A DNA stretch of 64,000 nt. Origin: Mycolicibacterium cosmeticum. Lineage in GTDB: Bacteria; Actinomycetota; Actinomycetes; Mycobacteriales; Mycobacteriaceae. Where the stretch lies: NCBI RefSeq assembly GCF_000613185.1, contig NZ_CCBB010000001.1, positions 1,054,001 through 1,118,000 of the forward strand, given 5' to 3'. Numbering within the stretch: position 1 is the stretch's first letter; the number at the start of each line of letters is the position of its first letter. This document shows, piece after piece, positions 9,247 through 17,829 of this stretch. The position numbers and the translations under genes were made by a program. The notes under the pieces are model-generated. The model did not search any database and was not told the origin of the DNA. It worked only from the letters and a program-made list of their open reading frames with translations.

Positions 9247-10038
9247 TCATGACGTGATCTTCCTGTCGGTGATGAACATGTAGCCGCTGGAATGGGTGAT
9301 GACACGGTCGAGTCGCGCCGATTGAACGACGTGAGTAGCGGTTACGCCGCAGGCCCAAAAAACCGGTGTGTCACCGTATTCGAGGGCGACGGAGGTGCCC
9401 CAGTCTGGTCGGGCCAGATCTTTGATGCCGAGTTGCTCGGCGTACCCGATAGCGATGGGGGCGCCGTGCGCTTCGGGATGGCTGTCGGTGAGCTGGACCG
9501 CCAGCGTGATTTGGTCGGCTGGCAGGGGGCGCATGGTGACGACGAGTTCACCGCCGAACCGTCCCGCGGGGGTGCAGTGGCGGCTGGTGATGTACATCGG
9601 TGCGCCGTCGATGCGTTGTTCGTGATGTCGGATCGGTAAGCCGGCATCGCTGAGCAGATGTTCAAAGGAGTAGCTGCATCCCAGCAAGAAGCAGACGTCG
9701 CGGTCGGTAACGACGTCGCGAACGTCGGTGCGGCGCTCGACAAGTTCGCCGTGGCGGTACACCTCGTATCGGGCTAGGTCGGTTCGCAGGTCGGCGCCGG
9801 GTGCTGTCAGGACCGGTTCGAACTGCCCGGGTGCAGTGACTTCGAGGATCGGGCAGGGTCTGGGGTTCTGGATGCAGAATCGCAGGAAGTCGAAGGCATC
9901 TTCCCGGTCAAGAATGACGAGGTTTGCCTGCATGTAGCCGCGGCACATCCCCGACGTGTTGCGGTCCAGGCTGTTGGCGCGATTGCGCTCGCGCACGGTA
10001 CGAGGGTCAGCGCCGGCCAACGTGTCCACGACGATCAT
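9247..10038 (-). CDS. DUF1445 (YcsI-like) putative hydro-lyase / D-glutamate cyclase relative
   Basis: Protein of 263 aa, the full length of the PF07286 family, with its characteristic C-terminal GDTPVFWACGVTATHV and internal CSYSFEHLLSDAGLPIRHHE. Members are annotated as putative hydro-lyases; the mammalian relative is the N-terminal part of D-glutamate cyclase. The true reaction in bacteria is unsettled. Its ATG overlaps the flavin reductase stop (ATGA, 10035-10038), so the two are translationally coupled. Its presence suggests that a small amino or hydroxy acid is handled by the pathway. Confidence 0.85.
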   Translation of the reverse strand: MIVVDTLAGADPRTVRERNRANSLDRNTSGMCRGYMQANLVILDREDAFDFLRFCIQNPRPCPILEVTAPGQFEPVLTAPGADLRTDLARYEVYRHGELVERRTDVRDVVTDRDVCFLLGCSYSFEHLLSDAGLPIRHHEQRIDGAPMYITSRHCTPAGRFGGELVVTMRPLPADQITLAVQLTDSHPEAHGAPIAIGYAEQLGIKDLARPDWGTSVALEYGDTPVFWACGVTATHVVQSARLDRVITHSSGYMFITDRKITS

Positions 10039-10589
10039 GTCCGGATCGTCTCGGGGATGCGGTGGTAGCGGCGGTATCCGTAGACCAGTGGGGCGCGATT
10101 ATCGATTTCGACGCCGAGGACCTCTCCGAAGACCACGGTGTGGGTGCCCACGGTGTGGGTCGTGGTGACGTTGCATTCGGCCATGGCGAGCGAATCGTCC
10201 TGCAGCCACGGCTGTCCGAGCAGTGGTGAGCGCTGTTGCCGACTGGGTGAGTTATGCCGTGGTTGTGTAGTGCCGAAGAACTCGGCGGTGTGCGTTGCGT
10301 TGTGGTGCAGGATGTTCACCGCGAAACGGTTGGTTTCCATCAGGGCGTTCAACGTGCCGCTCGCGGAGTTCAAGCACACCAGCAGCGTGGGCGGCTCGAC
10401 GGTGACGCTCGTCAGTGCGGTGCAGGTCATTCCGTGACAGACACCTTGGGCGTCGAAGGTGGTCACGACGGTGACTCCGGTGAAAAACGTACTCATCAGT
10501 TCGCGGTATGAGGCGAGTGTCGCGGTATCGCCTGCGTTGTCCTGGCCCTCTGGTGCGGGAGCCGCTGTGCCCGGCCGACTCCCGGTCAT
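10035..10589 (-). CDS. Flavin reductase, probable partner of the HpaB-type monooxygenase
   Basis: Flavin reductase-like domain protein (PF01613; HpaC type) of 184 aa from ATG 10589. Family features include FFTGVTVVTTFDAQGVCHGMTCTALTSVTVEPPTLLVCLN for flavin binding (quoted in pieces: FFTGVTVVTT, TCTALTSVTVEPP) and the C-terminal GEVLGVEI...PLVYGYRRYHRI. It should use NAD(P)H to supply FADH2 to the two-component monooxygenase encoded two genes upstream. Its start overlaps the stop of the small membrane protein gene by 4 bp. A longer N-terminus to 10763 is possible in frame but is not family-like. Confidence 0.88.
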   Translation of the reverse strand: MTGSRPGTAAPAPEGQDNAGDTATLASYRELMSTFFTGVTVVTTFDAQGVCHGMTCTALTSVTVEPPTLLVCLNSASGTLNALMETNRFAVNILHHNATHTAEFFGTTQPRHNSPSRQQRSPLLGQPWLQDDSLAMAECNVTTTHTVGTHTVVFGEVLGVEIDNRAPLVYGYRRYHRIPETIRT

Positions 10590-10867
10590 CGTCGTCCCCG
10601 CGATGGCCGAATACGTCCGCCCCAGGGCGAGGCGGCATGTGGTGGCCATCCGTACGGGGTGTCGCCCAGCAGTGCGGCACCAGCCTGTCGGGTTGCCGCC
10701 CGCCCCAACAGGAGCCATGCCACGGCGCCGACCACCGGGACAGCCATAACCAGCGCTACCCACGCTGCCTTCTCTCCGTGCTGTACATGGCCGTCGTCAG
10801 CGGCGATGACGTCGGCGATCGACCACGCCCACAGCAATGCTGCGGTTGCGATCATGGTTGCCATCAT
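10586..10867 (-). CDS. Small membrane protein with PLDc_N-type domain
   Basis: Protein of 93 aa from ATG 10867, with two membrane helices (MIATAALLWAWSIADVIA and AAWVALVMAVPVVGAVAWLL) ending in GR. This is the pattern of the PLDc_N (cardiolipin-synthase N-terminal) domain, often found as stand-alone small membrane proteins in actinobacteria. The tail is Gly/Pro/Arg-rich and cytoplasmic. It is embedded between asnB and the flavin reductase, with a 4-bp overlap with the latter. Its role in the operon is unknown; it could anchor or assist the exporter. Confidence 0.65.
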   Translation of the reverse strand: MMATMIATAALLWAWSIADVIAADDGHVQHGEKAAWVALVMAVPVVGAVAWLLLGRAATRQAGAALLGDTPYGWPPHAASPWGGRIRPSRGRR

Positions 10868-10952
10868 GTCCGTGACGCTCCTGCAGAATGGCCGGTCTCG
10901 GGAGGTGGTGCCGGTGGGGCAAGCCGGGGTGTTGACGTGGAGACCCGGTTCA

Positions 10953-12809
10953 TCACACCTCCACGGTGGGGTTGTACAGATCGATCCATGCCGCCAGGTC
11001 CAGTGCACGCTCGATGTTGCGGCGCGAGGCTTGACTGGTGAGCGGTGTGTCTGCCGTCACCGCGAGCCGCAAAGCCTCGTTGTCGATCAGCTCGAAAACG
11101 GGGTGGCTGGGATTGGCGAGGAGGTCGGCGCACTGGGTACGCAGAGCGGCTGCGTAACCGGGATCTTGTGGTGTGGGGTACGGGGCTTTCGTCCTGTCAA
11201 GCACCGACTGAGGTAAGACGTCGGATGCGGCCGCTCGCAGGAGCGATTTCTCGCGGCCGTCGAACGATTTGAGCGCCCATGGCGCGTTGTAGACGTAGTC
11301 CACGAGTCGGTGGTCGCAGAAGGGGACGCGGACTTCCAGACCGAAGGCCATCGAGATCCGGTCTTTGCGGTCCAGCCAGATACGCACAAATCGGGTCAGG
11401 TGCAGATAGCTGATTTTGCGCATCTGCCATTCGGTATCGCTTTCACCGCTGAGCCTTTGGATGTTCTGGGTGGCATCGTGGTAACTGTCCTGGATGTAGT
11501 CGCCAAGGTTGAGTTGGTCTTCGAAGCCGCTGTTAAGCAGGCTGTGTTCGACGTGTTGGTCGTTTGCGCGGCCGAAGAATTGGTGTCCGTTGGCCAGCCA
11601 CGGAAAGGTTTGACCTTTGCGGGCCTGCGGGTCGAAGAACTGTCTGTAGCCGCCGAACAGTTCATCGGCGGACTCGCCGGTCAGTGCGACAGTGGCGTGG
11701 CGCTTGATTTCCCGCAGCAGCAGATACAACGACTGGTCGAGATCGCCAAGGCCAGAAGGAAAGTCGCGAGCTGCGATGGCTGCTCGGCGGATGGCGGGAT
11801 TGGCGATGTCGTCATTGCTGAGCACGATGTCGTGGTGGATGGTGCCGGCTTTGGCGGCGACGTCGTGGACGAAGGGCGTGTCTGGGGTGCTGCGCAGGGC
11901 ATCAGGGACGAAGTTATCAGTGAGGCCGGCGAAGTCGACGGAGAAACTGCGCACCTTATCGCCACGCTCACCGGCTTGGGCTGCGGCGATCGCGGTCATT
12001 GCCGAGGAGTCCAGTCCTCCTGAGAGCAGGGTGCAGGTGGGAACGTCGGCGACGAGTTGGCGGCGGACGATGTCATCGAGAAGCTCGCGGACGTGGGCGA
12101 CGGTGTGGTCGCGATCGTCGGTGTGCTCATGGGTCTGCAGGGACCAGTAGGTGCGAGTGCGGATGCCGTTAGTGCCTACGGTGACGACGGTGCCGGGCTG
12201 TACTTCTGCCATCCCGTCCCAGATGGCGTGCCCGGGTGTCTTGATGAACGCGAACAGTTCGCGGAACCCCTCGAGTGTTACTTTCCGCGACGCGCTCGGA
12301 TTGGCCAGGATGGTCTTGGGTTCAGATCCGAAGAGCACACCATCAGCTGTTGGATAGTAGTAGAGCGGTTTGACTCCCATCCGGTCGCGGATCATGACCA
12401 AGGTGTGGGTGCGACCGTCCCAGATGGCAAACGCGTACATGCCGTTGAGGCGGTCGGCGACGGCCGTGCCCCATTCAAGGTAGCCGCGCAGCACTACTTC
12501 GGTGTCGCAGTGCGAGTGGAATCGGTGTCCGCGGGCAGCCAGCTCTGCGCGCAGGTCTTCGAAGTTGTAGACCTCGCCCGAATACACGAGTGCGACCTCC
12601 CCGTCGCGGGTGCGTTCGGCCATGGGCTGACTGCCGCCAGGCAAGTCGATAATGGCGAGGCGGCGATGGCCCAGCGCGACGTGGGCGTCGAGGTAGATGC
12701 CGTCCCCGTCGGGGCCGCGGCTGGCCATCGCGTCAGTCATGGCAGCGATAATGGGACGTTGGTGGCGCAAATCTTGGTTGAAGGCGACCCATCCAGTTAT
12801 TCCACACAT
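10953..12809 (-). CDS. asnB: Asparagine synthetase (glutamine-hydrolysing), AsnB type
   Basis: Amidotransferase of 618 aa. The N-terminal Ntn glutaminase domain has nucleophile Cys2 (MCGITGW), RGPDGDG at 31-37 and SGEVYN at 77-82. The C-terminal synthetase domain has the PP-loop SGGLDSS at 263-269 and GESADELFGGY. It would transfer ammonia from glutamine to an adenylated carboxylate, in the classic case aspartate. Its place in an operon with a two-component monooxygenase and an exporter suggests amidation of a special substrate instead. Its 5' end overlaps the monooxygenase gene by 13 bp. Substrate-pocket residues cannot be judged by eye. Confidence 0.93.
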   Translation of the reverse strand: MCGITGWVAFNQDLRHQRPIIAAMTDAMASRGPDGDGIYLDAHVALGHRRLAIIDLPGGSQPMAERTRDGEVALVYSGEVYNFEDLRAELAARGHRFHSHCDTEVVLRGYLEWGTAVADRLNGMYAFAIWDGRTHTLVMIRDRMGVKPLYYYPTADGVLFGSEPKTILANPSASRKVTLEGFRELFAFIKTPGHAIWDGMAEVQPGTVVTVGTNGIRTRTYWSLQTHEHTDDRDHTVAHVRELLDDIVRRQLVADVPTCTLLSGGLDSSAMTAIAAAQAGERGDKVRSFSVDFAGLTDNFVPDALRSTPDTPFVHDVAAKAGTIHHDIVLSNDDIANPAIRRAAIAARDFPSGLGDLDQSLYLLLREIKRHATVALTGESADELFGGYRQFFDPQARKGQTFPWLANGHQFFGRANDQHVEHSLLNSGFEDQLNLGDYIQDSYHDATQNIQRLSGESDTEWQMRKISYLHLTRFVRIWLDRKDRISMAFGLEVRVPFCDHRLVDYVYNAPWALKSFDGREKSLLRAAASDVLPQSVLDRTKAPYPTPQDPGYAAALRTQCADLLANPSHPVFELIDNEALRLAVTADTPLTSQASRRNIERALDLAAWIDLYNPTVEV

Positions 12810-14305
12810 GCGGTGTCAGGCTCCATTTCTGTGACAACGGATCGGATGTCGATGTGGTTGCCGATCTGCGCAGTTCGCGCGCCCAGTGCACGAGCGACCG
12901 ACTCTTTGACGGTGGTGGTGTCGTAGTCTTTGTACTGAGTGGCGGCCAGTCGCACCGGATCACCGGCCAGGTTGCGTTCGTAGAGTGCCTGGCGTTGGCC
13001 GTGTGAATCGCCGGTGGCGTCCCAAGCGAGTTTGAGCAGTGCGATGCGGTCCTGGCCGCACCCGTCGGTGCCGAAAAATCGTGTTGGGTTCAGATGCGTG
13101 AGTGCAGCGAGGTCCGCGTGTGACGGCGTCCCCAGTAAGCTTCCACCGCCGAGGATTTGGATCACTTCGATCATCCGGGCGCAGGCTTTGGGGAAGTGGT
13201 AGCGGATGGCGCGGACCGCTTCTAACGACGGGGTGACGGTACCCCAGCGCGAGAGCGTGGCTTGCTCCTCGACTCGCCGCACGGCCCCGCGGTAGATCTC
13301 CAACGATGACAGGATCTCACCAAGCATTTCTTGGACATGGAGATATGCTGCCGTGCCCGATGATTCGGCGAGTTCGACGGCGATACCGCAGAGGAGTTCG
13401 GCCTTGGCCAGTCCTCGGATCACGCCTTGGTGGCCGGTGTGGTGCTGGCCTGTTGTCGTGCTATAGAGGGCGTTGGCTTTGTCGATACTGTTGTAGAGGA
13501 AGACGCGTTCCCAGGGCACGGTGACGTTGTCGAAGATGATCAGGGCGTCGATCTCGTCGTAGGCGGCCAGTGGATGGTCGAACGGGTCGCGGCCGTGCGG
13601 ATCGCCGAACGGTTCGCGGCAGACGATGGTCACACCGGGGGTGTTGACGGGAATTGCGAACGTCGCGGTGTAGGCCTCGTCGCCGGGCCGGTATCCGGGC
13701 ATCGGGAAGACCAGTATTTCATCGGCGATCGGCACTAAGGTTCCGATCATCTTTGCGCCACGGACCACGATGCCGGCGGCGCTTTCATCGACAACTTTGA
13801 GATGAGCAGTCGCGTCACTTTGTTCTGCACTGCTTTTAGATCGATCGGTTTGTGGGTTGATGGAGGCATGGGTGACGAATTTGTCATTCGCGCGGCACCA
13901 TTGGTGGTAAGCGTGGATGTTGTCACCGAACTGCGGGTTGGCATCACCGAAAAACTCTGCGGCCGAGTCGAATGCGGTAAGAAGCACGTTCACGAAGTCC
14001 GGAGCTCGGCCCATCAAGCCGAACGTGTGCGACGCTGATAGCGAGAATGCGGCGCCGCGCTGGGTGAGTTCGGCGTGGCTGCGTGGCGAGCACAATGACA
14101 GCGGCACGATGTCGCCGGCGACCTGCCGTGTCAGGGCGTCAGTCACGGTCGGGTCGTTCTGCAGGTCGTAGAGGCCGGCGATGCTGGCGACCGGCCCTGA
14201 GAGCACCGGGTGTGTGGCGACATTGGGTAGGCGTTGCCCGCGCATCCAGACGGCGCGACCGTCGTTGAGCCCGCTGCGGTAGTTCAGTCCGTTACGCAGG
14301 GCCAA
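12797..14305 (-). CDS. HpaB/PvcC-family FADH2-dependent monooxygenase
   Basis: Large component (502 aa) of a two-component flavin monooxygenase related to 4-hydroxyphenylacetate 3-hydroxylase. Family motifs include FGLMGRAPDFVNVLLTA, THASINPQTDRS, FDNVTVPWERVFLYN, GHQGVIRGLAKAELLCG and a C-terminal HPNG-like region replaced by TSHADLAALTHLNPTRFFGT (quoted in part: LTHLNPTRFFGTDG). It should ortho-hydroxylate a phenolic or pyridine-like ring with FADH2 from the reductase downstream. The TTG start at 14305 is preceded by AGAGGAAAG. Relatives act in both catabolism and antibiotic synthesis, so direction cannot be decided from this gene alone. Confidence 0.9.
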   Translation of the reverse strand: MALRNGLNYRSGLNDGRAVWMRGQRLPNVATHPVLSGPVASIAGLYDLQNDPTVTDALTRQVAGDIVPLSLCSPRSHAELTQRGAAFSLSASHTFGLMGRAPDFVNVLLTAFDSAAEFFGDANPQFGDNIHAYHQWCRANDKFVTHASINPQTDRSKSSAEQSDATAHLKVVDESAAGIVVRGAKMIGTLVPIADEILVFPMPGYRPGDEAYTATFAIPVNTPGVTIVCREPFGDPHGRDPFDHPLAAYDEIDALIIFDNVTVPWERVFLYNSIDKANALYSTTTGQHHTGHQGVIRGLAKAELLCGIAVELAESSGTAAYLHVQEMLGEILSSLEIYRGAVRRVEEQATLSRWGTVTPSLEAVRAIRYHFPKACARMIEVIQILGGGSLLGTPSHADLAALTHLNPTRFFGTDGCGQDRIALLKLAWDATGDSHGQRQALYERNLAGDPVRLAATQYKDYDTTTVKESVARALGARTAQIGNHIDIRSVVTEMEPDTACVE

Positions 14306-14344
14306 CAGTCTTTCCTCTCATCAAAATCGTTGTCCTTTCAGGGT

Positions 14345-15394
14345 TTAGACAAGTGAGACCGCGTTGTCGAACGCGATCGGCTGGCATGATGGCGTGGCTG
14401 CGGTGTTCAACAGTCCTGCCGGATCGCGCAGTCCAGGATCGTCGAGCACGCGTGCCAGGCCGTGGATGCGCAGCCAGTCATCGTCGAACGACTCCGCCAG
14501 GTAGTTGACGCCGTCATCAGCTGCGATTGCCAGGATGCGCTGGCCGGGGTGGTGGTGGGCGTAGTTGAGCGCGGCGAAAACCGCGGCCCCCGACGATTCG
14601 CCGACGAATATTCCCTCATGTCGGGCCAGCAGCCTGCTGGTGGCGATCCCCTCGTGGTCGGCGACAGCGTGGAAGTGGTCGATGACCGAGTGGTCGAGAT
14701 TACCGGGCTTCCAGGCTAGTCCGAGTCCGCGCATCTTGTATGCGGCGAAGGGGTGGCCGAACGTCGAGGAACCCACGGCGTCGACGGCCACAGTGTTCAG
14801 ATGCGGGAGATGAGCTTTCAATGTGCGCGACAGTCCGGTGATGTGGCCGCCGGTGCTCACGGTCGCAACCAGTGCGTCGAGGTGGTCGAGGTCGGCGAGA
14901 ATCTCCAGCGCGGTGAGCTCGGCGTGCGCGCGGGGGTTATCGGTGTTGTTGTATTGATCTGGCCAGAACAAGGTGGGGTCCTGGGCGCACAGTTCCTTGA
15001 CCCGTTCGATGCGTGGGCCCTGGAAGCCGCCGTTGGCATCCGGTACGTCCACGAAATCCAGGACGGCGCCCAGGCTCCGAGCGAACTGGATCACTGACTG
15101 TGGGACCTTGGGGTCAACGACGAGGATGACGCGGTAGCCTCGCACGGCTCCGATCAAGGCCAATGCCTTGCCCAGGTTGCCTGAGGTGGATTCGATGATG
15201 GTGCCGCCTGGGATAAGGCGGCCGTCACGGGCAGCCTGCTGCACCATGAACAGCGCAGAGCGGTCCTTGATACTCCGTCCGGGATTGTGCGCCTCCAGCT
15301 TGACCAGCACTTCGCACCCATTGGGTGCGCGAAGGTGGCGCAGGCGCACGACTGGTGTCTTTCCGACCAGGCTGAGAACGTCGTCGTGGATCAT
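14345..15394 (-). CDS. PLP-dependent cysteine-synthase-like enzyme (fold type II, SbnA/CysK-like)
   Basis: Enzyme of 349 aa with PLP lysine Lys43 in GRSIKDRSALFM, the substrate/phosphate loop STSGN at 69-73, and VSTGGHITGLSRTLK as the PLP-phosphate glycine loop. Family members do beta-replacement on O-acetyl- or O-phosphoserine; SbnA-type members make N-(carboxy-aminoethyl)glutamate for diaminopropionate. The window already has the housekeeping CysM at 23707-24675, so this copy probably makes a special beta-substituted alanine rather than cysteine. Its ATG overlaps the M24 stop (ATGA, 15391-15394), coupling the two. Confidence 0.88.
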   Translation of the reverse strand: MIHDDVLSLVGKTPVVRLRHLRAPNGCEVLVKLEAHNPGRSIKDRSALFMVQQAARDGRLIPGGTIIESTSGNLGKALALIGAVRGYRVILVVDPKVPQSVIQFARSLGAVLDFVDVPDANGGFQGPRIERVKELCAQDPTLFWPDQYNNTDNPRAHAELTALEILADLDHLDALVATVSTGGHITGLSRTLKAHLPHLNTVAVDAVGSSTFGHPFAAYKMRGLGLAWKPGNLDHSVIDHFHAVADHEGIATSRLLARHEGIFVGESSGAAVFAALNYAHHHPGQRILAIAADDGVNYLAESFDDDWLRIHGLARVLDDPGLRDPAGLLNTAATPSCQPIAFDNAVSLV

Positions 15395-16611
15395 CGCTGC
15401 ACGATCCCCAGTTCACGGGGCATGCTGGTTAGCAGGCGGTTTCCGCCGGGATTGACCACGAATGGATCTTCGACATGCACTGCACCGAAACCGAATTCGT
15501 AGTAGGGCGTTTCGATGTTGACCACGGTGCCCTCCTCAAGGACATCATCATTTGTTGGTGTGATCAGAACGTCGTCATAGACTTCGACGCCGATGCCATG
15601 CCCGACGTGGTGGCGCTGGTAGTGCCCGACACCGCTATCGCGCACCGCCTCGACGGTGAGGGCGAAAAGGTCACGGCCCCGCATGCCTGACGTGGCGGCG
15701 TCGATCGCAGCCTGCTCACCGACCAGCATCGCCTGGTAATAGGTCACCAGCTTGGCCGATGGCTCCCCCACGCTGAACACCCGGGCGATGTCATACCAAT
15801 AGCCGTTGACGATGCCACCGACGTCGAACCAGATCGCGTCGCCTGACTCCAGCGCAACGGTGCTCGGACGCGTCTGACCGGCAACCGCGGCACGTCCAAT
15901 TTTGATCAAGGTGAACTTCGGACGGGCCCCTAAGCCAGCCACGGTGCGGTGAAATTCCCGAACCAGATCCGCCTCGGTGACACCCACGGTGGCGATACCC
16001 ACCGCTGCAGCAATGCCCTGTTGGGCGACCGCAGCCGCCGCGGCGATCGCGGCCTGCTCTGCAAGGGTTTTCACCTTGCGCGCTGCCCGGAAGATCCTGC
16101 TCGCGTCAAGGACCGAGCCACGGGCCCGATCCTCGGCGAGCGCCTCCATGAAATGGTGCGGGACCCCAGTCTCGTCGATGCCGACGCGACTGTCATCGAC
16201 GTGCAGCATCTTGAGAGCCGACGTCAGCGCCTCCAGCGGGGTCACCGCGCTCATATCGTCAACGGTGACGGCTTTGAGCGCCGCCTCCTCGGGGGTCAAA
16301 GAGACATCATCGGGTACCACCCGGGTAAACGGACCGTACGCCCCCGCACCCCTTAACGGCCACGCAGCGTCGAGGAACTGGTCGGCCTCGCACCGAGAAC
16401 TGATAAAGAACGGTGACTCGGGCGCCGACCGTGCCACCACGGCAAAGCAGTGTCCGGTGTGCGGGAACATCTCCAGCGCGACCGAGTCAATGCCGGTTAG
16501 ATACCTGACATTCTCCGCGCTTGTCGCGACCACCGCATCGATGTCATGAGCACACATGTGTGCTGCCAAACGGTCTGCGTTATAAGAGATTTCGCGTGCG
16601 TCATCGCCCAC
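15391..16611 (-). CDS. M24-family metallopeptidase (Xaa-Pro dipeptidase/creatinase-like)
   Basis: Protein of 406 aa with an N-terminal creatinase-like domain and a C-terminal pita-bread domain. All five expected metal ligands are visible: Asp in IWFDVGG, Asp in YWYDIARVF, His in HHVGHGIGVEVYD, Glu in VNIETPYY and Glu in VHVEDPFVV. It should be a dinuclear metal hydrolase acting on a dipeptide or other small amide. The GTG start at 16611 follows a strong GGAGGGGG. It is the first gene of the eight-gene operon and is divergent from the LysR gene. Related folds include prolidase, ectoine hydrolase and the lyase DddP, so the reaction is open. Confidence 0.88.
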   Translation of the reverse strand: MGDDAREISYNADRLAAHMCAHDIDAVVATSAENVRYLTGIDSVALEMFPHTGHCFAVVARSAPESPFFISSRCEADQFLDAAWPLRGAGAYGPFTRVVPDDVSLTPEEAALKAVTVDDMSAVTPLEALTSALKMLHVDDSRVGIDETGVPHHFMEALAEDRARGSVLDASRIFRAARKVKTLAEQAAIAAAAAVAQQGIAAAVGIATVGVTEADLVREFHRTVAGLGARPKFTLIKIGRAAVAGQTRPSTVALESGDAIWFDVGGIVNGYWYDIARVFSVGEPSAKLVTYYQAMLVGEQAAIDAATSGMRGRDLFALTVEAVRDSGVGHYQRHHVGHGIGVEVYDDVLITPTNDDVLEEGTVVNIETPYYEFGFGAVHVEDPFVVNPGGNRLLTSMPRELGIVQR

Positions 16612-16706
16612 GTTCGGTTGCCCCCTCCTCGAACGCCACTAGCTTGACCGCCACCAACCATTCACACAAGCAACACTTTGTTGATTAATTGTTTAGAGTT
16701 CGCTTC
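16612..16706. promoter_or_regulatory. Divergent promoter/operator region of the accessory operon
   Basis: The 95-bp gap between the M24 gene and the LysR gene has an A+T-rich core (TTTGTTGATTAATTGTTTAG, 16677-16696) centred on ATTAAT, unlike its G+C-rich surroundings. This is the expected place for the LysR site and for the two back-to-back promoters. Exact -10/-35 boxes are not clear. Confidence 0.5.
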
Positions 16707-17612
16707 ATGGATGTGGAACGGCTCCGCCTGCTCCGCGACTTCGCCGAACGCGGCACGGTCCAGGCCACCGCCCAAGCGCTGTCACTTACCCCCTCGGCGG
16801 TCTCTCAGCAGCTCAAACGGCTCCAACGCGAAGCCGGAGTCGATCTGCTCGAACCGAATGGCCGCCGGGTCCGCCTGACTGAAGCCGGCAAGGTTCTCGT
16901 CGGCCGCGCCGACGAGATTCTGGCCGCGATCGAGCGAGCCCACGCCGACATGGACGCCTTCCGCACCAAACCGCGAGGGGCGGTGCGCGTGGCGATGGTG
17001 CCCTCTGCCGCAGCCATGCTGCTGCCCGGCCTCATCGCCGATGCGTCAGCCGTCGGGGTGGACATCATCGCCCGTGACATCGACCATCCCGTGACCCGAA
17101 GCCCCGAACTGCTCGTCGACCACGATGTCGTCGTCATCGACCGCGACGAACGAGACACCACCGCCTGGGGCGCCAGCTACAAGGCCACCTTCCTCCTCCG
17201 GGAGCCCCTGGACCTGCTCCTGCGCCCCGATCATCACCTCGCCGGCAATGAATCCATCGCGCTGCACGAGCTGGCGCACTGCCCCTGGATCAGCGTGGAG
17301 ATCGGACGGATGGTCGATGACGTCCTTCGTTCACTGGCCGTGATATCCGGGGTGCAACCACGGATCATCCAACGCATCAACGACTTCCGCGTCGTCGAGG
17401 AACTCGTATTATCTGGCGTCGGAATCGCCCTACTGCCCCGCTACGCCCCCACCGTGCGCGAGCTCATCCGCAAACCAGTCGAGGGCGTCAACGTCGCCCG
17501 CCACGTAGAAGCAATCACCCGAGCCAGTACCGCCAAAAGACCAGCAATCGCCGCTGTCATCGACATACTCACCTGCGTCGCCAAACAAGCCGCCATGGCA
17601 CAACCCGGATAG
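16707..17612 (+). CDS. LysR-family regulator of the accessory operon
   Basis: Regulator of 301 aa from ATG 16707 (MDVERLRLLRDFAERGTV). The helix-turn-helix is at about residues 15-45 (VQATAQALSLTPSAVSQQLKRL); the effector domain follows from about 90. An in-frame TTG at 16689 would add six residues but is not family-like. It is divergent from the M24-led operon and so is the likely activator. The effector loop region (LLREPLDLLLRPDHHLAG) is typical of the family. The inducer is unknown. Confidence 0.9.
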   Translation: MDVERLRLLRDFAERGTVQATAQALSLTPSAVSQQLKRLQREAGVDLLEPNGRRVRLTEAGKVLVGRADEILAAIERAHADMDAFRTKPRGAVRVAMVPSAAAMLLPGLIADASAVGVDIIARDIDHPVTRSPELLVDHDVVVIDRDERDTTAWGASYKATFLLREPLDLLLRPDHHLAGNESIALHELAHCPWISVEIGRMVDDVLRSLAVISGVQPRIIQRINDFRVVEELVLSGVGIALLPRYAPTVRELIRKPVEGVNVARHVEAITRASTAKRPAIAAVIDILTCVAKQAAMAQPG

Positions 17613-17660
17613 AAGAAGCCGATAAGCCCCGTTGGCAGAGCGTGCGCATAGCTTCAAGAG

Positions 17661-17744
17661 TGCGGGCGGTGGGACTCGAACCCACACGTTCTTTCGAACA
17701 CCGGCACCTAAAGCCGGCGCGTCAGCCAGTTGCGCCACGCCCGC
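17661..17744 (-). tRNA. tRNA-Leu (anticodon UAG)
   Basis: On the minus strand the sequence starts GCGGGCGTGGCGCAACTGG and folds with a 7-bp acceptor stem (GCGGGCG/CGCCCGC), an anticodon stem CCGGC/GCCGG around loop TTTAGGT giving UAG, a long class II variable arm (TGTTCGAAAGAACG) and T arm GTGGGTTCGAGTCCCAC. The discriminator base is A; CCA is not encoded. Its 3' end faces the accessory block to the left. Confidence 0.95.
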
Positions 17745-17829
17745 AAGCGCGTTCAGACTACCCCGTTGCCCTCACCACGATGTTGTCGGTGCCCTCACCT
17801 AACGTCGGTGCAAAGCCGCTGGGGGTCCG

